A stretch of 64,000 nt of DNA, taken from positions 310,001 through 374,000 of the forward strand of contig JAHLMK010000022.1 of the NCBI GenBank assembly GCA_019915135.1, in the 5' to 3' direction. Source of the stretch: Strobilurus pachycystidiatus (lineage: Eukaryota > Basidiomycota > Agaricomycetes > Agaricales > Physalacriaceae). Position 1 is the stretch's first letter. The number at the start of each line of letters is the position of its first letter. The position numbers were made by a program, and so were the translations under genes. This document shows, in pieces, positions 1 to 10,085 of the stretch. The notes below the pieces were generated by a model. It did not search any database and was not told the origin of the DNA. It was given only the letters and a program-made list of their open reading frames with translations.

Positions 1-293
1 GACTTATTGGTGCTCTCAGCGACCCTCCACCAGCAACGTCGGTGTAATTAGTTGTACAGATGCGATATATAACATATTGTATGCACAAACGTCGTGTCAC
101 TGAAACGAAGACTCAGCATAGCCAACCAAGCTACCTGTATACCCCAAGCATGCACGAAGGCGGAACGGCGCGCCTTTTTCCCTGCAAGCCTCAAGAGCCT
201 CGATGGCCCTACATTCGTCCCAAGTCGGACCATCCTCGTCACCTCGGAGGGCCCACTGTCCCCCTGTCAAGCAGCGTTCTGCCTCACATGTGA

Positions 294-1976
294 CTACCGT
301 GGACCCTGCGACGTCAAAGAAAACACCATATCCAGCGCGCCCTTGGTTTTCAGTAATTCTCTCTGGAACTTGAGTTCCGCTAAGACTTTCTTCCTGAGGC
401 GGAGGAAGAGCGTATCGATGAGAGGTGATTGCCCGAGGATGGACGAATACATCTCGATGACAATTCCTGCGACATCACACACCATCTCGCCAAAGCGCGG
501 GTCGGTTACATGCTTGACGAGAAGACGAAGGACGGGCTCGAGGAGGACATCGTCGCGTCCTGCGAGGGCTATTCGCAGTCCGTCACGGTGTATGAGTTCT
601 TGTATAAGCGCAAACGTCGTTGTTGGGGGTACTTTCTGTAGTAAGTGACACGTTAGACTGTCGTCGTCGAAAGGTGGAATAAGCTTTCGACGTACCTGTC
701 GCAACACGGAATCCAACGCAGCTGAATACTTGAAGCTCTTGAGCAAACGGTCGTACTCTCTTAAGCGTTTTGACCGTTTGCTCTCCACGCGAAGTTCGTT
801 CGTCTCGCCGAGCGGCTTGGATTTGACTTTTGATTTGACCTTGCCTTGTCCGATATCTGAGGTTGATATGCCAAGGAAGGAGTTGAACGCGCCGGACTGC
901 ATGTTCGCTTGGGAGAAGGGATCTGAGGATAGTTCGGAGGCTTTCTGCTGTCTTCGGCGAACGGAAAGTGTGCCGTCTGTCATGCCAGCTGCGATATGGC
1001 TTTCGTCCGGCTGGAGCAACCATAAGCCGCAACTCATTAGGATAAGACGCGTTGGACTTACTGATACCGCAAGACAAAGGATGGGAGCAGGATAGCGCAT
1101 GGTATGAACAACTTTGTAAGAGCTGACATCGTATACTTTGACCATTTGGTCAAGTCCACCTGTGAGGAGACGACTTGCGGACGCGTTGAACGCGAGTGAT
1201 GTTATGGTCTTCTGGTGATTTGACAGCGCTCTTGTGCACCGACCTCCGGCAACAATATCCCAAACACGGATAATAGGACCGCTAGAAGATACGGCGGCTG
1301 TCCCGGAAGGGAACATGAGCACTTGCTCGACCGCTGTCTTCTCTCCGGATCCCTGGCCCATCACCATTTCGCACTCCCCGGAACGAGCGTCAAACATGCG
1401 GACGGTGCCGTCGTAAGAGCCAGTGAGGACGACATTGGGATTTGAGGTGGACACCTGTCCGGTCCGAACGTAGTCGGTGTGAGAAGTAAAGGTGGATATA
1501 CTAGCTTGAGAAGGGACATCCCAGAGTTTAGCAGTGGTGTCGTCGGAACAGGAGAGGATTTGTGTGGGTGTCAGGGCGGAGAATTTCGTGACATAGACGG
1601 GCTGTTTGTGGGAGTCGAGGGTACGCAAGATGGCACGCGAGTTGATGTCGAAGACTTGGACGAGGCCGGTGTCATCTCCGGCAACGACGAGCTTGCCGTC
1701 CGCCCTGATTGTGCCGCTACGCGCGACGTCCTTGAAGCGCGCTATTGTTTTGGTAACCTTCTGCGTGCGTGGCGCATATATCTGCACACGGGTAGCGGCA
1801 GTGACCGCGTACCGGTGCGGTTTTGACGGGGAGAAGTGGACAGAGGTGATTGGCGCATATTCCTTGACGAAGACGGGGTAGCGGAACTGGCGCCAGTAGC
1901 GGGATTCGGGGCTATGTTTGGTGGCCGACGGGCGGGGGTGCGCCTTTACGACGACGGGCTGGTAGTCCATGCCCAA
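294..1976 (-). CDS. UTP15: UTP15, U3 snoRNP / SSU processome subunit
   Basis: This gene encodes a WD40-repeat protein of the t-UTP subcomplex of the small-subunit processome, which acts in the nucleolus in pre-18S rRNA transcription and processing. The N-terminal two thirds hold WD repeats (for example SDDTTAKLWDV, GSYDGTVRMFDA and GGLDQMVKVYDV). The C-terminal third, from about residue 390, is the helical UTP15 C-terminal domain, beginning around RSKRLREYDRLLKSFKYSAA. The open frame reads 560 codons, but positions 1011-1061 form a 51 nt intron (GTAAGT donor, CTAAT branch-like site, CAG acceptor) that is a multiple of three and lacks a stop. Splicing it restores LAVS-PDESH, a standard WD-repeat blade, and gives 543 residues. 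The start lies 151 bp from the divergent TCTP start. Identity is from recognised family pattern; the intron is read directly from sequence. Confidence 0.93.
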   Translation of the reverse strand: MGMDYQPVVVKAHPRPSATKHSPESRYWRQFRYPVFVKEYAPITSVHFSPSKPHRYAVTAATRVQIYAPRTQKVTKTIARFKDVARSGTIRADGKLVVAGDDTGLVQVFDINSRAILRTLDSHKQPVYVTKFSALTPTQILSCSDDTTAKLWDVPSQASISTFTSHTDYVRTGQVSTSNPNVVLTGSYDGTVRMFDARSGECEMVMGQGSGEKTAVEQVLMFPSGTAAVSSSGPIIRVWDIVAGGRCTRALSNHQKTITSLAFNASASRLLTGGLDQMVKVYDVSSYKVVHTMRYPAPILCLAVSVSPTRLILMSCGLWLLQPDESHIAAGMTDGTLSVRRRQQKASELSSDPFSQANMQSGAFNSFLGISTSDIGQGKVKSKVKSKPLGETNELRVESKRSKRLREYDRLLKSFKYSAALDSVLRQVRRKLIPPFDDDSLTCHLLQKVPPTTTFALIQELIHRDGLRIALAGRDDVLLEPVLRLLVKHVTDPRFGEMVCDVAGIVIEMYSSILGQSPLIDTLFLRLRKKVLAELKFQRELLKTKGALDMVFSLTSQGPR

Positions 1977-2127
1977 GCGCAGAGGAAAATCGCCACGAGG
2001 TCATGTCAAAATTTTAAGCAGAAGCACGTGGCTGATCATCGATAAATGATCCAGCGAAGCACTCTCTTCATCTCTCCCTTCCGCCATCGTGGTCGACTTG
2101 TACATTTTCTTTTATTATCTCCTCAAA
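1977..2127. promoter_or_regulatory. Divergent promoter between UTP15 and TCTP
   Basis: Only 151 bp separate the two start codons, so both genes must share this promoter. It holds an E-box CACGTG at 2025-2030 and an AAAATTTT block at 2008-2015, which resembles the yeast ribosomal RNA processing element. The TCTP side is pyrimidine-rich just before its start codon. Motif function is inferred from yeast; the motifs themselves are seen directly. Confidence 0.6.
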
Positions 2128-2935
2128 ATGCTGTTGTACTCCGATATCCTCACCGGCGATGAGATGTTCTCTGATGCCTTCCCCTTGTGAGTTTTCATCA
2201 TGTTTCAATTGTCTTGGTCTCATCGTGGCATAGAAAACTCGTCGACGACATCGCCTACGAGGTGGACTGTGCGATGATCATTGTAAAACCCGGTGCTGAC
2301 ATCGACATTGGTACGGCTATGCCGTCCATGGACTCGACCTTCCCTTGACTGCTGTGCTATAGGTGCCAACCCTTCCGCTGAGGATGCTGAGGAAGCGCTC
2401 GAAGAGGGTGCCACCCAGGTCAACAACGTCGCCTACTCCTTCCGTCTCCAGTCGACCAGCTTTGACAAAAAGTCATACCTTACTTACCTCAAGGTGCCCA
2501 GCGTGCAGTATATTCAATCTGCCGATGGCTGATGCTGTATCTCCAGGGCTACATGAAGGCTGTCAAGGCCCAGCTGCCCGCCGACCGTGTTGAGGCCTTT
2601 GAAAAGGGTGCTCAGGCCTTTGCCAAGAAGATCGTTTCCAACTTCAAGGACTACGAATTCGTGAGTATCACCTTGACTTTCCCACCGGATCCAAATTGAT
2701 AAGTGAATCAGTACACCGGCGAAAACATGAACCCCGATGGCATGGTTGCCCTCCTCAACTACCGTGTAAGCATCCTTCGCAGCTAGTCATATGTGTCGCT
2801 CATCATGTCTCGATTTACAGGAGGATGGTGTTACCCGTAATTCAATTATCTCACTCCGTTCTGCCTCTCACTTACCATCGTTCAACAGCATACTTCATTT
2901 TCTGGAAGGATGGTCTCAAGGAGATCAAGCTCTGA
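2128..2935 (+). CDS. TMA19: Translationally controlled tumour protein (TCTP)
   Basis: TCTP is a small, abundant cytoplasmic protein that associates with ribosomes and translation elongation factors. The gene has seven exons: 2128-2186, 2234-2310, 2363-2493, 2547-2660, 2712-2765, 2821-2836 and 2889-2935. All six introns are GT-AG, 47-55 nt long, and every junction keeps the frame. The product is 165 residues, close to the family's usual 167-172. It starts MLLYSDILTGDEMFSDAFP and ends with YFIFWKDGLKEIKL, both hallmark TCTP segments, with the NVAYSFRLQSTSFDKKSYLT region between them. Exon 6 is only 16 nt. It is transcribed away from UTP15 and likely co-expressed with ribosome biogenesis genes through the shared promoter (inference). 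Confidence 0.95.
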
Positions 2936-3639
2936 TTTATCTGTCACATTGTTGTCATTATTCTCTTCTTTTTCTTTCCGTGGTCTGTGTAGCATCAATC
3001 CACATCACACATTGAATACACACTGTAATGGTTGATTGTACATTATTTTGAGCTGTGACAATTAACTGCGATATCTTGGAAATCAGTCACACCGCCGAAG
3101 TCGGTGTTTCCGTCTGTCGGGTATACTGTTGAACACGCGTGAGAACAGAGGACCTGTGCGCCCGTCGGAATTGAGGAATTAAAGGCGGTTGGATATTTTA
3201 CTCGACATCTCCACTAAACTTCATTGTGAATTGCCCATGTTTCTTGCCATAGAAATGCTCTGAGCCACAATCCAGTAGATGTGAATGTAAATCTATCAAA
3301 ACACTACAGATTTTCACAAGGATTTTCGGCTACAATACACCAACAGTGGTCCTTCCATGGAAACAATACATAATATCACATGTGTTCATTAGTTGAGTAC
3401 AGGTGATATTTATATTTTTCTGCGACACAACTGATGTTATGACATGTATACCACAGATGAAAAACCAGCTCCTACATCGCGGCCGCTGGTACGACGCTCA
3501 GCGCTCAGCGCTTCAGCACTTCAGCGCCCGCCAGTCGGCGACACTTCGGCATGTATCTTGATCTCGGATCAACTCATCGCCATCAATTTGCACTCATGCT
3601 ATGACCTCCGCACACTCGCTCACTTCTCCCAGATTGCCA
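2936..3639. other. Intergenic, no gene seen
   Basis: This stretch is the 3' flank of TCTP followed by AT-rich DNA. A short GC-rich patch of repeated CAGCGC/TCAGCGCT motifs lies at about 3495-3535. No convincing coding sequence was found before the LINE remnant. Confidence 0.6.
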
Positions 3640-6600
3640 TGGATGATTTCCAGCCTCAGCGCTCGAACGCGGAAAAGAGTTACGTAATAACTTATGATTC
3701 TGATGAAACTTGACGTGGAAAAGAAGGTCTGGACGCGCTTTTTGGACGCAACCTGACGCTGCGTCTACATTCCCCCGCTTGGCTCCGTTAATGCTGAGAA
3801 CTACGCAGCTCAGTCGTCTGCCCTGGGATCTGCACTCTACGCAGCCAACCCAGCCCCCGGGAAACATCTCTTGGACGTCAACATGTACAATGACTTCGAG
3901 GCCAAACGTCGCAGGCTGGATGAGCCGGCCCAGCGTCTCGACGATCCCATCCAACGATTGGATGGCCGCGGCGGCGACAATTCATTCATTTCCAGCGACA
4001 CGGTGGAGGTTCATTTTGGCAGGGTCATTGACTGCAACGACATGGCTCTTGCTGTCAAAGAGGCCATCACCGCCGCCGGTGGTGCAACCTGGAATGATGT
4101 TGTTGGTCGTGTCCTGGTCCAATGGATTCGTGTTCCCGGCGGTCGCTCGCACTCTCTTTCTGTCCGTTTTCGCAACATGGAGACGGCGCTCGGCTTTGTC
4201 GATGGCGTCAAGGCTAACAAGTGGACACAAGGCCCTGGTTGGAAAGATTGCCTATGTCAATGATCGGTAATTAGTCCTGTATCTGCTCAAAAGGGCTGGC
4301 AATGATCTCCGTGTTAGTGTACCGTTTACTAGATGCAATAATGATGCCTTAATTCCGCCCACCTCATCCCGCTGTGTATTTCGAGCCGATGACTATTCAG
4401 CAACACTGTCTGTCGTTCCCGATGGCACTGCCTGTGACATGACAACAGACTTCAATGCTCCTCTCAGTCCTGACTCTGCTCCTGGCCTCGAAACGCAGGA
4501 GACGCTCTCCATATGTTCAGGGAGTATCAGCGGCAATCTCGCTTCGAAAATGTGTCACCCTTCTGTTCACGGCATCGTCGCGGTGGCGGCTACTCCATTC
4601 AGGCTTTCAGTCGCCCGGAGCGTTCTGCCTCCAACGTTTCATCCGGCGGTGTGGCTATCATCTACCATGCCGACATCTTCGTCACATTTCTCGAGGAGTG
4701 GTGTGCACCGGACTTTGCTGTTTTCCTGGTGGGAACACGATCTATATCGGTGTCTACCTGTGCCCTATACCCCGAGGACCGATTGACGAATATCTTGGTT
4801 TATGTCTCGCTGCTGGTTCCTAGACGAAATATCGTTGTCTTGGGGGATCTCAACGCTCGAACATGAAATTTAACGCCGTCAAACCTTTACCCTCGCGTCA
4901 GTGCGGATACTGGCGCCGTCTCAAGAAGGGGTAGATGGTTGATTGAGCTATGTGCCGACTATGACTTGGCTATCTTGAACGGGACAAAGGTTGAGGGCGT
5001 CTCACCAGGCCATTACTCTTCCTTCCAGTTGAAGGAGGGTGTGTACCACCGCTCAACCATCGACTACATCATAGTTCCGAAATCGATTGTCTCTGGAAAA
5101 CACACCTTGTCGGACCACGCTTACATCACTTGCCCGCTGCCGTGCGATGCGCGAGCGATCCCTATCCCGGAAAGGCCTGTGAGCATCCCATCCATTGACA
5201 ACGATGGGAAGGACATGCGGGAAAGCCGTCCGGAGTGGTTCCAGACTTGGCCTAAACTTGACGAGCAGGCAAAAGACGCCGCCGATAGCGCCTTCACTGG
5301 CTCGGAGGCACTCGAGTGGTTATATGGACCTTGTACAAGTGGTGGGGGCAGAGGCAAGGTGAGCAGCTCGACTTTTGACGTGCGTGAGGTTGTTACCTCA
5401 GTCTCTAGGTTCACAGTTGAGTCGCATTCTAGGCGTCGTCCTGGGGTTGACTCTGAAACGGCAAACATGGTCGGTCTTTTGCATGCTCTGGTATTTTGCA
5501 TCAGACGCACAAGCCGCTATTGTCGGGTGGTTATCACAACCTCTTCAAAACAACTTGTGGAAACTGTGGGAGTGGCCATGGTCAAGCAAGAACATCTCGG
5601 ATATCCATCGGCTCTGGGGGGGATTTACAAGGAGTTTGTGGCAGCCGTTCGCAAACGGGAGGCTCCTGTGGAGCTTTGCCTGCCTGACTCTGAAGACGCC
5701 CTGAATCGCTCCGGCACATTAACTTTAAGGAGGGAAGCGGAAGAATACTGGGGAGACAGACGACGGGTGTATTTCCCTGAAGCACTACCCATTCACGGGA
5801 GACGCCCTCACGGTTTCAACGACTGCACCATCGCTTCACCCAAACTCTGCCTACCAACGCATGAGCCTGCGCGAAAGAAGAGGACTGCGGCACAATGGAA
5901 GGACTCCTCCACAGCTTCCCAGAAAACGCGCGCGTCTGTCAAGCGAGCTCACATCGCAAACATGGACTTGCTTTTGAATGTCGAGAACGAGGGCGAATTC
6001 TGGCAGACGATAAAGGGTCTATTGGGAGATCAAAAGAGACCGTCTCATATTTTCGCTGACACCCTTGGAGGCGATTTCTACGACAGAATCAATCCAAAGG
6101 ATCCGCCGGCTCATTTCGATAACGAACTGCGTCAGTTCTTCAAGCCGTCGTATGATTCACTCCCCAGTCGGACAGTGGACACATCCCCGGAGCTGTTCTT
6201 TGCAACTCTTGTCACTGTGGCGAAGGTCACTGCAGGAAAGCGTAAGATACGCTTTCGACCCAAATGCTCCGCGACCGGCCTGGAGAAGGTCGCTTATTCT
6301 ACCATTATGAAGATTCCCAACGATGTGCTGGCAGAACTGTTCAACGCATGTCTGATCAATCAGGGCGCCCCGGACGGTTGGCTTACAACGACCCTCATTG
6401 GGATTCTGAAACTCGGGATCCGGCTAGTTACCGTCTCATTGGGTTGGAATCGTGCTTGCTGAAGCGCTGAAGGTACGCCCTTGATGAGGTTTGCGATGGT
6501 GTCTGTAGTTTTCACACTCATTATTGAGGGTCGCATCAGCGATAGGCTGCTGCTAGGGAGTTCATCCCTGACTCTCAGAACGGTTTCCGCGAAAAGATGC

Positions 6601-6845
6601 GTATGGCCAACAACTCGTTTGTCCTTCAGAGCTCGAGAGGTCAAAGGGCCCCGCTCTGGTCAAATTCAGGAATTACCTGTGACTGGATTCTCCGGACAGC
6701 AGAAGAGCTATGACCAGGCTTCTGTTCTCCGACCACAAGTTGGGTGTGAAAGTGGTACGACGCTCCGATGGGCAACATCGGCCTCGCATCCCTAGAGATT
6801 GGCGTCTTTGCCGGTTCTGCACGTCCAGTGTGGAGGACGAGGTAC
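3640..6845 (+). mobile_element. Decayed non-LTR retrotransposon (LINE)
   Basis: Coding pieces appear in the order expected for a fungal LINE but in shifting frames. An ORF1-like piece lies at 3871-4263. Endonuclease (EEP family) pieces lie at about 4500-4866 and include GGVAIIYHADIF and the GDLNART motif. The 3' part of the endonuclease (STIDYIIVPKS, LSDHAY) opens the longest frame at 4939. A reverse transcriptase start follows, and PDSQNGFREKMRMANNSFV is seen near 6566-6630 in another frame. The RT palm with its YADD box is missing. A C-terminal zinc-finger-like end (RIPRDWRLCRFC...VEDEVH) follows at about 6785-6845. The element is 5' and internally truncated and certainly inactive. Confidence 0.8.
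4939..6462 (+). pseudogene. LINE polyprotein fragment: endonuclease C-term, RNase H-like, RT N-term
   Basis: This 507-codon open frame is the longest surviving piece of the LINE. Residues 1-75 match the end of an EEP endonuclease (LAILNGTKVEG, STIDYIIV, SDHAYITCP). A middle stretch of about residues 170-240 looks RNase H-like, with ETANMVGLLHALVFC followed by TTSSKQLVETV. The last 120 residues (IMKIPNDVLAELFNACL...PDGWLTTTLIGILK) match the region just before the RT fingers. After 6462 the frame is lost. In the +1 frame DPASYRLIGLESCLLK continues the RT, which shows a frameshift near 6415. The RNase H assignment is tentative; the endonuclease and RT edges are clear. Confidence 0.7.
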
Positions 6846-6857
6846 ACGGTGTGCGCC

Positions 6858-7032
6858 TGGCAATGTCTTCTTCGTTTCATCCGCAGACGGGCGGTCTAAT
6901 AAAACGATAAATCAGGCTCTCCGTTATCATGTTGACAGGAACCAGAAAGGTTGGGTTAAGGCGTTACCTCGCGTGCGCTTTGGCATCATGAACACCGTAA
7001 ATGCGTTGACCGGCTCGACCCCGCACTCGTGA
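6858..7032 (+). mobile_element. Gypsy (Ty3-type) integrase fragment
   Basis: The sequence reads MSSSFHPQTGGLIKRTINQ in one frame and TINQALRYHVDRNQKGWVKA in another, followed by LPRVRFGIMNTVNALTGSTP. This is the characteristic C-terminal part of the Ty3/Gypsy integrase core (SxxHPQTDGxxER then NRTINQxLR). The catalytic D of HPQTD is G here. Only about 58 residues remain, with at least one frame change. It directly follows the LINE zinc-finger end, with which it shares an open frame, and is followed 16 bp later by the MITE. Confidence 0.75.
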
Positions 7033-7047
7033 CAGAGCGTGAGTCAT

Positions 7048-7090
7048 TAGGGTAGTTCAAAGTTGAATTGAAACGGCACAAACGCCGTTT
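7048..7090 (+). repeat. Left terminal inverted repeat of the 649 bp element
   Basis: It is a perfect 43 bp inverted match to 7654-7696. Confidence 0.9.
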
Positions 7091-7653
7091 CGTTGCAAAC
7101 GGTCACAAGGTCATATGACATGACACTTCCTCCTCTGCCCGCCCCAGGCCCGCCCTTCGCATGAGCCTGTCGTATGTACAGCGTTATGTTTTCAGTCAAT
7201 CAAAATATATCTTTCTCATACCCACTTGTCTACTCACCGTTCCCGGTGTGATGAGATCTAGCTCTTTGTGTTGTGTACTGCTTCTTCCTCAAAATGACAC
7301 ACACCTGAGCAGTCTTTCGGCGCAGGAAAATGTAGGTATTACTTATAATCAATTCAAGCTCAGGGCACCCGCCATCCTTTCCACCAACATCAGCAAGCAA
7401 CGCTGGAGTGGCGCAATGTTGGGCAAGGATTTGTGAACTCGTTGTGTTCCAAGAGTCAGATTGCCGATCTTGTTCAAGTCGCGCTCTTCATTGCTACTCT
7501 TTCTGCTGGATTCAAACCTTGAGGCTTGCAGTAGATTGGGCGTTTTGGCATATATAGTAGCCCACTGGCAATGGGCGGGAGCAAAGGGCGGCGCGCAACG
7601 GCGGCAGTCCGTGTGACTTCCATTTCGGGATGAGTGACTATTTTGCAACTAAC

Positions 7654-7696
7654 AAACGGCGTTTGTGCCGTTTCAATTCAACTTTGAACTACCCTA
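7654..7696 (-). repeat. Right terminal inverted repeat of the 649 bp element
   Basis: It is the exact reverse complement of 7048-7090. Confidence 0.9.
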
Positions 7697-8107
7697 TTAT
7701 GGCGAAGGTTGGAGTCAGGTTGGAGTTGAAGCTTGAAGGACCCTCGGATGGTGGAAAGTCTCCTGAAGATGGAGATGGGGGACTGTCTCATGACGATGAT
7801 TGAGAACGACCGTCTTGCGGGAGTTTTGACCGACGGCCCGTATGGTTCCCGGCCGCTGCCCTCTACAACGGGTCTGCACTGGTGACGCCAGGAGACGGTG
7901 ACGTTGAGGGTGATGTAGCTTCCGACGACGAGGATTATTACAGTCCGCGGTTTCGGCTGAGGGAATAGATGAGCTCCTTCAGTAAAAGTGTAATGATCTG
8001 CTGTTAGCCTGTATATATTGTCGCTTTGCCTCATATGCCGGCTATAAACACAGCTGCAGTCTCCCAAGGTGGATTGCAACTGTCCCACTCTACTCAGCAA
8101 GCGGAGG

Positions 8108-8158
8108 CGGCGACTTGAATCGCGCGGCGACTTGAATCGCGCGGCGACTTGAATCGCC
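8108..8158. repeat. 17 bp tandem repeat, three copies
   Basis: The unit GGCGACTTGAATCGCGC recurs with a period of exactly 17 bp; the GACTTGAAT core starts at 8112, 8129 and 8146. It lies about 150 bp upstream of a TATA box. No function can be assigned. Confidence 0.85.
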
Positions 8159-8306
8159 GTTCGCAAAATATCCAGGACTTGTTTAAAATGTCCGGATTCC
8201 TCGCCACAGTGTTTTGTTACAGTTTGTTACTCGTATGACTGTTCGATCGTTTAATCAAGTTGACTTGGCGCGCTTGATGGACTGCTTGGAACAGGTGCTA
8301 GAATGG

Positions 8307-8314
8307 TATAAAAG
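8307..8314 (+). promoter_or_regulatory. TATA box of the candidate gene at 8430
   Basis: TATAAAAG is followed by a CT-rich leader (8360-8412), an arrangement typical of fungal promoters. It is 123 bp upstream of the ATG at 8430 and 42 bp upstream of an in-frame ATG at 8349. Confidence 0.55.
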
Positions 8315-8429
8315 GACGAGGAGGATGTTTAATCCATCAACAGATCCTATGCTTTCCTTCGAATCCTTCCCTTCTACTCTCTCTACTTCCTCTCACTTCC
8401 TCTCCACCATCTTCAGCTTATTAACCACG

Positions 8430-9741
8430 ATGATCTCGACATCATTCAAGCACTGTATACGCCTTGGACGCGCTCGCCGCCCTTTGTTTGCTCGACGCGT
8501 TCAAAAACGTGATCGGCAAGACCCTCCATCAAAGGTCGAACAGCGGTCGGGCTCCCTCGGGTAAGACTTCCTCTTACCACCACCACCACTACCATTTCTT
8601 ACCTCTTGCCTAAGGCTCCTACTCTCTTACACAGCGACTCTCCAGAACCTTCGCGTAAGTCCTTCTTCCGCCTACCTCCCTCACACATTGACCTTATCAT
8701 TTCAATACCCTTCCAAATCTGACATTCGAGACAACTTACATAATTCGTCTTCAAGCGCGCTTCAAGACAACGAGTATGCTTTCTTTACGAGCATGGTCCG
8801 TTTCAAACTAGCTCTTGGTCACAAGGTGTGTTTCTGAGCTTTTCTTCCCATCTACAACCTGACCTTTTGCAACCGTTGAGCGCACAAGCACACAAGTCTC
8901 GATAGGCACTCTCTCTCTAATGTATCAGACTTCCAAAATACTGTGACGGACACGAAGGTCTCCATTGGCCTCGAAGTACGCTTTGTCTTTTCTCTCGACG
9001 AACCAGCCTTAGCTTACGATCCTTTTCTTGTAGGATCTCAAGAACTCATTCAAGACCGTTGACCGCGCTATCTTCACTAAAGGCAGATTCCCAGCGTCAA
9101 GGTGTGTAGATCATCTCCTTCCATCCTCGCGACTGCTTACTACCCCGCCTTCCTTCCAGCAAACGCTCCTCAACAACAATGGACAGACAATGTATGAACA
9201 CTCTCATATTCCAGTGCATCTTGTTACTCTGTCTATGTCCGCAACACTCACGACTTCCACACAGGTCTTGCTTTCCGTGTACCAGACCTTGATTTGATGA
9301 CCGTCAGTCCCACAGGTTTGACGACCGTCGGCCGTATGCAAGTAAGGCAAGTCTTCTCTCGTTCTTAATCTTGAACGTTGCTAATGACATTGCAGATGGC
9401 ATACATCTGCGACCGCAACTCCGTCCATCAAATTCCGTTCCGCTCACAACCTTGGTGTTGACCTTGGACACGGTGAGCGCATCCTTTCCCATACGTCTAC
9501 ACCTGCTAACAAAATTGCTAGTGCATCGTTCCTATTACTATTACCTCGTCACAAATCTCGGATTAAATTGCACGGCCATCGCGCCGTTATTGTTATTGCA
9601 CTCGACAGCGGTGCCTACAATATCCCGCACTCTTGGGATCCGACACGACATACAATGATGGCGGTGACAGCAGCACAAAGGACAGCTAGTCAACACTCCC
9701 CGCCAGCAACCAGTCAACAGCGAGACATGGACAAGCGATGA
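8430..9741 (+). CDS. Candidate multi-exon gene, unknown function
   Basis: I do not recognise this protein. A TATA box and pyrimidine-rich leader precede a chain of small exons joined by GT-AG introns that keep one frame. Exon 1 is 8430-8560 (MISTSFKHCIRLGRARRPLF...), exon 2 is 8635-8654, and later exons read HNLHNSSSSALQDNEYAFF, HTSLDRHSLSNVSDFQNTV, DLKNSFKTVDRAIFTKGRF and CLAFRVPDLDLMTVSP. The last junctions (after about 9360) are ambiguous because all three frames stay open. One model ends at the TGA at 9739-9741. An in-frame ATG at 8349 is an alternative start. The N-terminus is very basic. Exon structure is inferred from splice consensus and frame continuity only. Confidence 0.4.
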
Positions 9742-9784
9742 CACCTAACACACGACTATGTCAAATATGTGGCTGATGACAGAC

Positions 9785-10080
9785 TCTGACGAGTACAAGG
9801 ACAAGGGCAGACAACCACGAAGACTAGGACCAGGACGGACCAGAACAAGGACCAGGACGAGCACAGACAACGGCGAGGACGAGGATTTACGGTGTAGTAT
9901 GACTGCGGCGATGGGGGGCTATGCAAAAGGATGAGGACGACCGACGCTGAGGTGCCAGTACAATATCCTTTCTTGACGAGGATCGACGACGAGGATAGGA
10001 CTACTACCCTGACGAGGATGGCGAGGACGAGGAGCGTCGAGACAGTCATAGACCTGCAGCAAACAAGGACGACCATGAGG
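9785..10080. repeat. Purine-rich low-complexity tract (GACGAGGA-like)
   Basis: The plus strand is dominated by variants of GGACGAGGAC and GACGAGGA. Its complement reads as valine/leucine/serine-rich pseudo-coding sequence, which is a composition artefact. It follows the candidate gene directly. Confidence 0.6.
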
Positions 10081-10085
10081 GAATG

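Larger units (their letters stand above)
7048..7696. mobile_element. MITE-like DNA transposon with 43 bp terminal inverted repeats
   Basis: The first 43 bases and last 43 bases are exact reverse complements, each starting TAGGGTAGTTCAAAG. The match ends where the arms diverge to CGTTGC on the left and GTTAGTTGC on the right. The outermost TA on both sides may be a duplicated TA target site, as made by Tc1/mariner-type transposases; if so the element proper is 645 bp and begins GGGTAG. No transposase is encoded inside, so movement would need an enzyme from elsewhere. The insertion lies just after the Gypsy scrap. Confidence 0.85.

Noticed and set aside
94..648. 184-codon open frame on the plus strand across the end of UTP15
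   Set aside because: It is antisense to the conserved UTP15 C-terminal domain and has no family-like pattern.
7678..8166. 162-codon minus-strand frame overlapping the MITE end
   Set aside because: It starts within the 17 bp tandem repeat and ends in the inverted repeat, with no family resemblance.
9756..10076. Hydrophobic-looking minus-strand frame (Val/Leu/Ser-rich)
   Set aside because: It is the complement of a purine-rich low-complexity tract, so the composition explains the apparent hydrophobicity.
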